From Aphelocoma coerulescens (Eukaryota > Chordata > Aves > Passeriformes > Corvidae): a stretch of DNA of 64,000 bases. The translations under genes and the position numbers were made by a program. Below the pieces are notes generated by a model that saw only the letters and a program-made list of their open reading frames with translations, was not told the origin of the DNA and ran no database searches. Location of the stretch: assembly GCF_041296385.1 (NCBI RefSeq), contig NC_091017.1, positions 54,124,214-54,188,213 of the forward strand, written 5' to 3'. This document shows positions 47,607 to 58,223 of the stretch, one piece after another (position 1 is the stretch's first letter; the number at the start of each line of letters is the position of its first letter).

Positions 47607-49064
47607 CATTCAGAACGTGATTAATTTTTTTTGTCTGAAATGAGTTTTTCTATTGAGCAATTCTAGAAAATATTTATCTGGCAAAAATAAGCCTTTTGTA
47701 ATCTCCAGGACACAGTACCTGATTCTTATTATTAGGAGGTGTAATGCCTGAGGCTGATAAATTTTGCACTTAATTTACCTATATGAATCTGTTCATATCT
47801 ACACGACCTAAATTCTGGCTAAAATCATGTAATCTTTTACTGAAATCAAAATGTATAGGCAAAGGACATGATATCCCCCTTTTTCCAAGTTCACCCATTG
47901 TTTAATTCCTTCCTCTTGTGGATTTGCACACAGATTTAATAGAAAGATACCTAGAGATGATGGTCAGATTCTATGTTAAGGAATAAATCCCATCCTTTCT
48001 GGAAAAGAATCCTTTTTTACAGTAACTTTTGCAGAATATTGAACAACAGAGCTTGTTTACAGAATGTGAGAAAGAACATTCTGTGATTAGAGCGAGGCGG
48101 ACATCTATTCAGCTGCTCTAATTTAGATGATTCATACGTAAGAGAACAATTTCAATATGAAATAAGCAACATTTTCGAGACAAGAAAAACCAAACTGAAA
48201 CTAAAAATGTTAGTCAACATGGGTGGAACTTATTTTTTCCATGGTATAAGCTAAAATATCACTTATACCCTTATCCGTAATTACATTCTTTACAAAGATG
48301 TTCTTTCTATCTCCCTTTACTGCTTAAAAATTATTGAGTTTAATGCCTCTAATAGTTCCTAGTGCTAGTCTTTCTCTAAATCTTAATTCCTGAGAACTAG
48401 CAAAAGAAAAAAATACATATTAATTTAAAATAAATTCATGTCTGTCCATGAGCTGCTTAATGAATAAATGGAAGATTTACAAGTCCATAATCATTAGAAT
48501 TCTTCTTTAGTTATTCTCAGCATGCTCCTGATAAAAATGATATAACTGCTATACTTCACTGATCATAACAAAACAGATATATAGCCCTGCACTGAAATGC
48601 TATCTGTGATTCTGTCACTTGTGCAAAGGATCATAATTATATGCTGCAGAAAATGAATTAATGGAATAAATGAAGGATGCAGATATCTGTCAGCCCTGAC
48701 AAACAACTTTGCTGTTCAATTAGCATAACTCCATCCTTTATTAAAGAACTGAGATTACTCATCACAGTTAAATGTTTTATTTATTTAAGATGCTCGTTTA
48801 TAAAACAGGTCTAGAGAAGTATCAATTTATTTTCCTGAAGCCTCTTAGTGACAGAAGATGGTGTGGTTATGTACAGAAGACAGTTTGTACATGTTTTTAA
48901 TACTGTAGGCCACATCTCTAATCTATACTGTTTTGTGAGCTGCCTCTTCATCCATTTACATGATTTGACATTCCCATGGCAACTACTGTAACTGCCAACA
49001 TGGAAAAATACTAGTGGCATATTTAATTCATTTTAACTTAGCAGCAAGCACATCATCCCTTTTG

Positions 49065-49445
49065 GGGGCGAAATGCAGACAAAGCAGCTGGAGTTTGCAG
49101 CGAGGAGTCACGGAACATACCGGAGTCTGCATGGAAGGAGCAGACAGAAGCACCTTGTGACTGCCCAAAGTCTCCAAACACACAAGCAGTTTTTCTGAGT
49201 ATCTATGCTGCAAAGCTTTGTAAAATGCCACTAGCAGATGGTTCCTAGAAAGAAGGACTTGAGGATAATTATAAGCTTGGCGTCAGTATTCACACGGGTT
49301 TTGGTCAGGGAGTGCTGCTGTCAGAGAGTGTGCAGAGAGCAGCTCACAGGAGAGGGTTCCACACGTAGAAATTCTCCCCCGCCTGGAAGCCTCCTGTCTC
49401 TGCTGCTCTCCAAGGAAGCTACTCCACACACAATGGGTTTGAAGC
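49065..49445. other. CpG-bearing, GC-richer patch
   Basis: Several CpGs cluster here in a desert nearly free of them: 'gggggcgaaatg', 'cagcgaggagtcacggaac', 'ataccggagtc', 'cttggcgtcag', 'cacacgggttt', 'cacacgtagaaa', 'cccccgcctgg'. No long frame is convincing and no named repeat was recognised. It could be a small regulatory element, an unannotated non-coding exon, or a decayed insertion. Confidence 0.35.
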
Positions 49446-49974
49446 ACCAGTCCTCAAATAAAGGGCACACTGAATTGATATTTTACACTGAAGACTTGAG
49501 TAAGGGGAAAAAACAAAAAAAAAGTGAAGGCAAGAGATGAGATAAGCATGACCTTCTATAATTTAAGAATCAGAAGTTTTAAAGACTTCATGAAACCATG
49601 AAAATCTTGTCTCATTCCCAGTGTCCATTGGCATGTCTTCAGGTCTGTGTTTTGTGTCTCTCCCTGCCGGCAGGAAACACAGTGGGGGAGAAAAAAAACA
49701 AACCAAAACAAAATGGCATAAGGTGATTTAAAATAAGGACATAAATCTACACTGAGGTTTCAAGATAGATAGCAGGGGGAAAATTATTTCTACCCATATT
49801 AGAAAACAATTTGTTAGAATAAGTTTGAAATAACTTGCAATCATAAATCAAGAACACAAGACTATTATGAAAAAAGAGAAAATTGAACTAACTCTTTAAT
49901 ATCAGAGCAGTACTCTTAAGACCGTCGCTTGTGAAATGTACTGGACCATTTCTACTATTTATTTTTATCCTCTG

Positions 49975-49988
49975 CCGCCATCTGGTGG
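49975..49988 (-). promoter_or_regulatory. Full-consensus CTCF core motif
   Basis: The minus strand reads CCACCAGATGGCGG, matching every position of the vertebrate CTCF core consensus CCASYAGRKGGCRS. The motif stands alone in AT-rich sequence where G/C-rich 14-mers are rare. CTCF is the main insulator and chromatin-loop protein of vertebrates; the motif points toward lower coordinates. Whether it is bound cannot be seen from sequence. Confidence 0.65.
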
Positions 49989-52900
49989 TCTTTTAATTCA
50001 AAAGTCTCGTAATGAACAGTAAAAATTAAAATAGCTGAATGATCTATAGAACCTGAAAAGTTGGGACCTTTCGGAAAAGGTTGACAAAGCAGTCAATCTT
50101 TGGGTGAAGCAGCATGCTTTCAGGGAAAGGATACTGACAATAAGTTAATACTCTTCAGTTTTTGTAAGTAAAGATCATTTAACCAAAAGTGGAGGATTCA
50201 GACCAGCAAGGGAAAGAGTCATTCTTTCAATGTGGAAATTAGGAGTTTACATGAAGACACTTGTAACATTTCCCCTCCAGAGGTAATGGAGAGGCAAAGG
50301 GCAATCCAAAGCAGCTCCAAAGGCATATTCTTCCTTCTTAAAATGAGATGTCTAAAAGAAATGGGATTAATCAGCATTTGGCTGTGCCTCATTCTTTGCA
50401 TTGCCTATAAAGCAATCTTCTGGGCACCTCACATTTGGATAATCTCACTTAGAGATCTCAATCCCACCCAAGCCAAAACATCAGACCTTTATAGCACATC
50501 TGTGTGAGCACGTATCTGGCATTCATTTAGTGAGCAAATATCAGGGGAGACTACTTATAATGCAAAATTTTCAATATTATTTTGAGCCGTTAAAATATGA
50601 CTTTTTTAGCACCTGTCCAACATCAGATAGAAATCTTTTTAACTCACTTTCAGAAGAAAGACAGTGAAAAATACATGTTCAGTTAAATCAAGGCATCAGG
50701 AGTAGTGTCACCACAAGACATCATGGAAGACAGAAAAGGCTGCTTTACTCCAGCCTGCACTTGCAGAAATGGATTCTGCTGTACTCTGCTGTATTTATAT
50801 GCATGGTCTCTGCTGCAAGAGAACAAGGCTGGCGAATTGTCACAGTTGCCCATATTTTTGGTTTAATCTCACTCTTTTGCTGCTTTGACCTTTAGGACAA
50901 TGAGAAGTGGAGGAGATCTTAAGAATAACTGGTTTCTCCCTGCCAAAGGAGGATGCTGGCCACACAAATGCATAGTGGAAATACCTACGCATTTCCAGTT
51001 GCCAATCAAATTTTCTCCTCAATCAGATAGAGGATATTTGCTTGCTTTCTTTGCATATGTGTGTAAATATATGTCTCAAAGACACTAATGGACGTCAATG
51101 GAGGAACAGCTAGAAGTACTCTTCCTGAAAGACAGAAAAATACTTCCACACATGGATTGAAGAGCCTTAGTTTGGACAAAATTATTCTGATAGAGAAAAG
51201 CAGCTGGTGCTCCTGTAAATAATGAGTTGAAAGTTCATTCAAGGTCAGCTTCTATCATCACAGATCCAGCATGAAAAATCATTAACCAAAAAAAAGAGGA
51301 AAAGGAGAGAAAATGCTAGAGAAACAGTTTTTATGGCTATAAGAGAAGGAGAAAAATGGATGATTCCTGCAGAGTGAAAGACAGGAGCAAAGAGACCTGT
51401 GACACCTCGGAGTCAGGAAACCAGGCCAAGGCTCAGTTGGCTTAATCACACCATTATCCACCATTTATGGTGGTGGTGGCAGAGGACGAAAAACACAACC
51501 CACACAGTAATGAGTATATGTAGTTTCACACTATTCACATCTCCAACCATGCCTTAAAGGCATCTGAGTTGGTTTCATTGCAATTCACTGATGAGAAGAC
51601 AGTCAATGAGTGATAGGAAACAAAGCTGGTCTGGAGCAAGTCAAAATCACTACAAGCTTGGATGAGACACTAGGTTGATAGGAGACAATCTCCTAGCTGA
51701 GCATGGTTAATCTGAATCCAGATTAATAATACAACAAAGCAGGAAAATTGCTTTCACGATTTCCTGGCATTCTAACAGATGGATACACAAGAATCCTGCT
51801 CTGGTAGGAAATAGGAAATGTGCCCCAAACAGTCTTGGATAGAAATTTGAATTATTTTCTTTACCCTTTAATTTTGCTGCTAGCTGTATATAGGTCCTCC
51901 CTTTTCTTCTTCTGTGCTAAGTGCTAATCTGTTCTCTGGTTCCTACTTTTGCCAATTCTTTTCTTGCCAGTTATTTTTCATGTTCAGTTTGGAATGGCAC
52001 CATCTGTCTATCAAGGAACTTCCCTTCCCCTCTCGTGCTGTGTAAGAGCAACTATCCTAATATCTACCATTTAGGGAAACAAAGATTTAGCTTGGAGTTC
52101 TTCCAGTTTTCTCAGTAATGTTCTGAAAAAAAACCATTCAGTCTTGATAACCTTCTGTTCATCATGCTACTCCTAGTCACAGTTCTTTAGAGTGAATCTT
52201 AATAAAGAACAATCTGCTTGCATGACGGATACATATTTGGATTATGCTGAATTTCCATGATCAGACATATAATCTGAAAAACTGAAGTACTTGTAGCAGC
52301 TGTGAATTCTGATGTGGACAAAAATTGTCAGACTAAGCGGTAAGAAAACTTTTTCTTTGCACATCACTACCTAAGGTTAATTTCTGCAACATATAAAAAT
52401 ATGTCAGTTCTTATGGATCACACAGGATTAAGAATACTTTTTTAATCTTGTTAGTGCAGAAACTCAAATGTTAAATCTAGAAGAAATATGTTTTCTTCTT
52501 CTGGTGAGTTACTTGTTATTTTAAATATTTCAGTTGTTAGAACTTGATTCTCTTTTTAACATTCTTACATTATAAAATAATTTACCATACCATTTTGTGA
52601 ATCCTGATTTAGGATCCTGCTGGCTATGCCAATTTTTCACAAAGGAGTGTTTTAGATTGCTCAAAGAATCATTGTCAAAGGTAATAGCAAAAGTGGAGTT
52701 TTCTGGTGTCTTATGAGAATAAAATGCCTCAGCAGGTTAGCTGAATTTATATAACAGTGTCACAGATCATTTCTTCCTAGGAGCTTGTCACTTTTACACA
52801 AAGCAAGCACTCTTAAGACACAAAATGAGTATGTGAAGGATTTTTTTAAAGTAGTATAATTCTTCATTAAAAGGCACATATATATATCAAAAGCAATCAG

Positions 52901-54147
52901 CAGCGTGGAAAAAAAAATCAAACAAAAACTCCCTGTAAACATGGCCCAACCTCTCCCACTTAATTTGGTTTGAATTTGAATTGTTGCCTTCAAAAATTGT
53001 GTGCATTAAAAATGCATTGTTTAAAATGCAGGTAATAGATGTATGCAGTAATTTTCTGCAATAAGTTATTTGGTTTTGTGACATCACACATACTGTTTGT
53101 ACAGCTCACTTTACTGACAATCACCATAACATCGGAGCGTCTCCTAACCCTTACATTGTTTGGGTGCACAATTGAAAGGTAGGGAAATACTATTTTGCAG
53201 ATTTTGCAGATGGTGACAGAAGCAAAGAATAGTTACCCTGTTATCGGTCTTTCTATTTCCTGTCACTACTCATCCTGTTGAATGTGCTGATTTTTCTGTT
53301 AACAACACATTCCAAAAGGTATAATAATCAGGAAAACTACTTAGAATGAAAAATACAACTTCAGTAACAAAGAAATCATTCAAATATATACATACAAAAA
53401 ATTACTCCCATTAGACAGTGAAGAGAGACAGGGAGATTGAGTTAAGGTTCAAATCACTGATGCATTAATATGCTAATATAATTGTTTTGCTCATATATAT
53501 TCGGTGTAGGTGAAAGTATGTTATTAAAGCTGCAGGGCACTGAGCAGTTACTAAACAGAGACTAAGTAGGCCAAAGGAAAATTTGTAAATATTTTTGAGC
53601 TAATACATAAAAGTTTTAATATGAATCTAGAAGAATAAAAGCATAGGGATCTATCTCAGTACAGATGTCACTGATACCAACACTTTATGAAAATACTGTT
53701 AAAAAGTCTAAATAATTCTGAAAAATATAAAAGGCAACAGCATAGAGTAAAATTCAGCTTTTTTAACTTCTACTGTTTGATCTACATCCTTTAAAAGGCA
53801 AGAAAATATTAGACTCCAAGGACCAGACACAAAATGGAACTGCAGCTGGGAATTTGAAATTAGTCTTTCATGGACTTTGCAACCTTCCATGCTCAGCTGC
53901 TGTCTGGCTGTAAGGGACTTTTTCTTCTCTAAGCATTTCAGTCCATTTATCTTCTAGCTTTCCAGAATTTTTCCAGTTGCATAGCAGTCTTCATAATGCT
54001 GAGCAGTTTCAGGATTGCCTACACCTAGACAAGATATCCCTCTTCCTTTTATCAGCAGAAGGATGTCTTCTGACTGGCAATCTGAGCAAAACCTTGCCCT
54101 ACAAATGTCTTCATGAAGGACAGCAGCCAGGAAGGCTGACACCTCTT

Positions 54148-54343
54148 TTCTTTGGTGAGGCACTGGAACAGGCTGCCTGAAAAAGTGGTGAATGCTCATT
54201 CCTGGAAGTATCCAAAACCAGGTTGGATGGGGCTCTGAGCAATCTGGTCCACGGAAGAGTGTCCCTGCCCATGGCAGTGGGGGGTTAGAACTAGGTGATC
54301 TTCAAGGTCCCTTCCAATCCTGACCATTATATAATTCTATGAT
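54148..54343 (+). mobile_element. CR1 LINE 3' end, short fragment
   Basis: Plus strand: 'ggtgaggcactggaacaggc' at 54153, 'cattcctggaagtatccaaa', 'ggttggatggggctctgagc', 'aatctggtcc', 'gtgtccctgcccatggcagt', 'gatcttcaaggtcccttcca' and the tail 'ataattctatgat'. Only the last 195 bases remain. The 5' edge at about 54148 is sharp, typical of incomplete reverse transcription. Non-coding. Confidence 0.9.
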
Positions 54344-56124
54344 CTTTCTAACTGCACCTAGAGTATGACATCGGAAAAAGTTCTCTCCAGGTAATGGAGA
54401 GGAGAGCAAAAGAGGGAGCTTCCTGAGGAGTCATGTGGCAATTTGGGATTCCACTTTAAGGGACAAGGGTCTGCAACAAGACTCAACCCTGCCAGGAGTA
54501 AGTCTGCTCTTGGAGACTAGATCTCAAACACTGCTTCATCAAATGATTTGAAGCTACTCTTAATACAGACATTGGAAAGCACTTTGAAGCAAGACAAACC
54601 TTGCAAATGTTTGTCTCCTACATTGTATCTTACAAAGGCTATAGCAGCACTTGCAAAAATGTTTCCTATTAGCATCCTTACTGGGAAGGAAGGAAGAGGC
54701 CTGACAGATTTGTCTGCTCCTATATCATCCTATTGGGCATAAAACATAATCTTTGTTATAAATCAGCTGCTGTTGTAGAGAAGCCCTTCTTTTATTTTAT
54801 TTTAAGGAAGGAAAATCACTCTTTTTCTCTCCACAATTAATAGCAAGAGACTAAAAATATCAGTGTCATATATTCTCTAGTAAATAATTCACTTCTTCAG
54901 GAACATCAGTCACTGGCTGAGCAATCTGCAATTTCTCTGGAACCTCAGACAAAAAGGGTCTGCTCAGCAGGAATGAGTGCACCAGGCAGCTGTCTCATAT
55001 TGATCTCCATTGTCTCAATATCTAAGTAAGCACCTCACAGTGCTATTTTTTATTCCTTGTACTTTGGGGCTATTGCAGTAAAACCACTACTTAAACATAC
55101 TGAGTGACAAAGATGCATTCAGATGGAAGACAGGAAACTTAAAGAGGTCTGTGGTCTCTCTTGTAAGATGAGTTTAGTAAATGGAAATGAAGTATATGAA
55201 GATCGTCTTGCTCTAACTGCATTAAATTCAGTCGCAGGACAGATAGGGTGATACTGAGGACATTTCATCCTCCAAAATAGGATCAGAATGGGATATACAG
55301 GACTTGAATATGTAGATGCATGGCAAAATTATAGACATGCACTGAAAAAAAATGCCATGAGAGGTAAGGAACTCTCAAAGCATGGTGATAGCTCCACTAC
55401 AGGTCTGCAGCCTAAATAGGATAGAAACCTTTTCCTGCAATAAAACTCCAATTCTTCTGCTTTTGAAATCCCCATATAAAATCTAAGTAGGCTGCACACA
55501 ACACAGTTTGGCTTTAAATGAAGGTTTTAAAGTTTCTTCACTGTTTGCTAGCTCTCCCAGGAATGCTTGGTTAAGCAGGAATGAGTAAAACAAAGAAGAA
55601 AATAACCATTTCATTTCAAAGGATATGCACTTTATCACAATGTGATGTGACACACTGCCGTGTTCCATTGGATGGACTGGCTGGAACATACTTTGCCTTG
55701 GGAGTTTCTAAAGTGAGCAGAGAACACAGGTGTTTTCATCTGAAAAGAATTCATCCAGAATTTATTATGTGTAGTAATTCCTTCAGAAGAAAAGCTGACA
55801 GCTCTCCTGAGAGGCAAAAATCTTTAGAGGGGTGTCAGTCCCCACCCTGTTTTTTAAACTAGGTAATATATACTTTATTTTTCAGTTTATTTAAATGAGG
55901 GTGCTAAGTTCCTGCAAAGGTCCATGCAAGGACAGTCAATTAGCTACGTTAAATACAAATTATAGGTCTTACATGCTTCCAAACCTGATGGCTCTGGGAC
56001 CATACAAACACTGTCGTCAGTTTTGGCCTGTGAATACATTCTTCCCTGTAACATACACAGCCTCTTTTCACAGCCCAGTCCTGTAGTTCAGCTGGTACTG
56101 GTAATCACAAAGTGTTTGGAGAGT
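54344..56124. other. Unique DNA between two oppositely oriented CR1 pieces
   Basis: No gene or named repeat recognised. Short frames on both strands show no domain features and are treated as chance. Confidence 0.55.
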
Positions 56125-57265
56125 CCTAAAACCACTCAAAGCTTACAAGAGAGGTTTTGCAATCCCATCAGGCCCCACAGATTTGGAGGGATCCAGCTGG
56201 ATCAGCAGATCTCCCCCAGTTTCAGGGTTGACTGGGAGTTGATTGTTCTCGTAGTCATGGTGCTCCAGCTCGGCACTGAGACCCCCTTGGTCTGTCATCT
56301 GTGTTGAAGACAGGTTAAGAATGTCTTAAACATCTCTGCTTTGTCCCTGTCTCTGTTTGTGAGGTGACCATTTTCATCCTGTAACTGGACGATGTTATTT
56401 TTACACTGCTTTTTGTCATTGATAGATTTCAAAAGACTCTTTTTATTGTCCCACATATTTCTGATCAGCTTCAACTCTAGCTGAGTTTTGGCCACACGAA
56501 TTTTCTCCCTACAGTGGCAAGCAGATTCTCGGTATTCTTACCACATCACCTGCCCTTGCTTCCACTGAGCATAGACCTTCCTTTTTAGCCTTATTTTTAA
56601 GGGAAGATCCCTGTTTGTCGAAGCCAACCTTCTGCCTTGTCTTGACTTCCAACATTCAGGAATTGCCTGCTCCTGTGCCCTTAGGAGGGGATATTTATAA
56701 AGTGACCAGAACTGATGGACCCCAACACATGCAAAAATTTTTTCCCAGAAGACCTTACTCCCTAATTCCCTGAGCATCCTCCAGTCTGTTCTCCTTATTT
56801 CTAGAGTTGAGGTTTTGCTGGCACTTCTCCTCCTGTCAACAGAGATTTTAAACTCAATCACTTCTTAATCACTGTGGCCGAGACGTCCGCCAATCTTCAC
56901 TTTGCTCACAAGATCCTCTCTGCTGACAAGCAGCAGATCAAGGAGGGCATCCTTCCGAGTCGGCTCCCTAAAGGGGAGTCGTCATTCAAGTTTTTATGAA
57001 TCTTCTGGCCTGGGCTCTACCACTTGTATGATGGTCCCAGTTAATTTCTGGCAAGCTGAAGTCCCCCATAAGGACAAGAGCAGTTGACTTGGAAACCTCC
57101 CTTAGTTCCTCCAAGAATAATTTATCAGCATCATCATCCTGGCTAGGAGGTCTACAGCAGACTGCCACGATGACACCCACGTTGTCTGTCTCTTGATTCT
57201 TATCCAGAGGCTCTCAACTGTGCCATTGCCAACTGTAAGCTCCATACATCTTTTTCCTACTGTGA
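56125..57265 (-). mobile_element. CR1 LINE internal fragment: endonuclease C-terminus and RT N-terminal linker, no 3' end
   Basis: On the minus strand this is the middle of ORF2. From the right: a decayed CMELTVGNGTVESLWIRIK, a frameshift, then VAVCCRPPSQDDDADKLFLE (about 57170-57110) and ALVLMGDFSLPEINW, the APE-type endonuclease core with the conserved GDF. After another frameshift comes TRKDALLDLLLVSREDLVSK and IGGRLGHSD followed by a stop (56865-56867) where the family has the catalytic His of the SDH motif. Next is EVIEFKISVDRRRSASKTS and the linker LLRAQEQAIPECWKSRQGRR, RLKRKVYAQWKQGQ, then AKTQLELKLIRNMWDNKKS and a last recognisable SVGPDGI near 56180. Sequence homology stops near 56125, before the reverse-transcriptase catalytic core and the 3' end. 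Dead by frameshifts and stops. Confidence 0.9.
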
Positions 57266-57986
57266 CAACTCATCCTTTAAATCAACAAATGAAAAATGTC
57301 ACTGGCTGATATTTTGAAAGTAAAAAGAAAGAGACACATGCAAAATCAAAATAAAACCCATGTTGTCAAAGCCCTTCTGCTTCAATGTCTTGCCCAGTTT
57401 CAAATGACATGCAGTTACCAGAGAGCAACAGCAATGGTGGAGGTTGTGGGAACATAAATAGCAGAATAAATAGCTAAATACACATATCTGTACATACATA
57501 GATCAAAAAATACAGAGGTAAAACAAGATAGCAAGAAATAAAAATAAATACTTTCTTTAAAAGAGCTATGCCAAACTTAATCAAAGAGGAAATTTAATTT
57601 TTGGATGCATTCATTATGATATGGTTTCTAGTTGTTTTGTTCGGGTTTTTTTGTTAAGGAATTATGCCCTAAAATACTAAAACTAAATTTATTTACATCA
57701 ATTCTATGGATATTGACAACTTCAGGGGAAATTTGCTTTTGCTCACTGTAACAAATACATTGCAAATCAACTGTATTGCAGAAATTGTTTTTCATTATCA
57801 TAGACTCACTATTTTAATAAAGTGAAAATTCTGTTATTATTTTTTCTTTGCCTTAGACTAAGATCAAGCTCTTGAAACATTTCCATACTGCTGCTTAGGC
57901 AGTGACACTTGTCATCCCTGCCCACCACAAACACAAGGCAGGACTGCTTATAAGCAGGTTATCTATAATCTATCCATGCATATACC

Positions 57987-58048
57987 CATGCTAATTATTC
58001 TTTGAGGTATACCATGTCTATATGATATACCTCAAAGAATGGTGCATG
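57987..58048. repeat. 62-base hairpin with perfect 15-bp stem
   Basis: attctttgaggtata (57997-58011) and tatacctcaaagaat (58026-58040) are exact reverse complements. Inside, cat (58013-58015) pairs with atg (58022-58024), leaving a 6-base loop. Outside, three further pairs (two G-T wobbles) and then catgc (57987-57991) with gcatg (58044-58048) extend the stem, with a 2-base bulge. About 26 pairs in 62 bases is the size of a small pre-microRNA. Both strands contain TGAGGTA, which happens to equal the let-7 seed, but the following bases do not match let-7. It could be a replication snap-back or a transcribed hairpin. Confidence 0.8.
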
Positions 58049-58198
58049 CTTGGTTTGCTTCAGCCAAATGTCTCTGTCCCTTTCCAAGAAGACACAAAGT
58101 CTGCTTAAGTGACTTACCTAAAAACAAAATAACATACATGTAAACCTGCTCAGATCTCCCTATTCTCAAGCACCAGTTTTATTTATTCTGTTAAATGA

Positions 58199-58223
58199 TA
58201 AAATAAATAAATAAATAAATAAA
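58199..58223 (+). repeat. TAAA microsatellite, about six units
   Basis: TAAAA followed by five TAAA units, directly before a CTCTCTC stretch. Simple repeat. Confidence 0.9.

Larger units (their letters stand above)
44951..54147. other. Unique AT-rich DNA with hairpins, CpG patch and CTCF-like site
   Basis: No gene recognised. Distinct elements are two perfect-stem inverted repeats (46764-46826 and 47579-47606), a CpG-bearing patch (49065-49445) and a CTCF consensus (49975-49988), all listed separately. Other short low-complexity runs (T run near 46285, A-rich 49507-49521) carry no further information. Confidence 0.55.

Noticed and set aside
48969..48983. RFX X-box near 'ttcccatggcaact'
   Set aside because: Only one half-site matches the consensus well.
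53446..53460. tRNA B-box-like string 'ggttcaaatcact'
   Set aside because: No matching A-box, acceptor stem or cloverleaf around it.
56023..56307. Plus-strand frames over 56.0-57.1 kb
   Set aside because: Antisense shadows of the minus-strand CR1 fragment.
58003..58009. let-7 microRNA, because the hairpin stem contains TGAGGTA
   Set aside because: Only the seven seed bases match; the following bases and arm spacing do not fit let-7.
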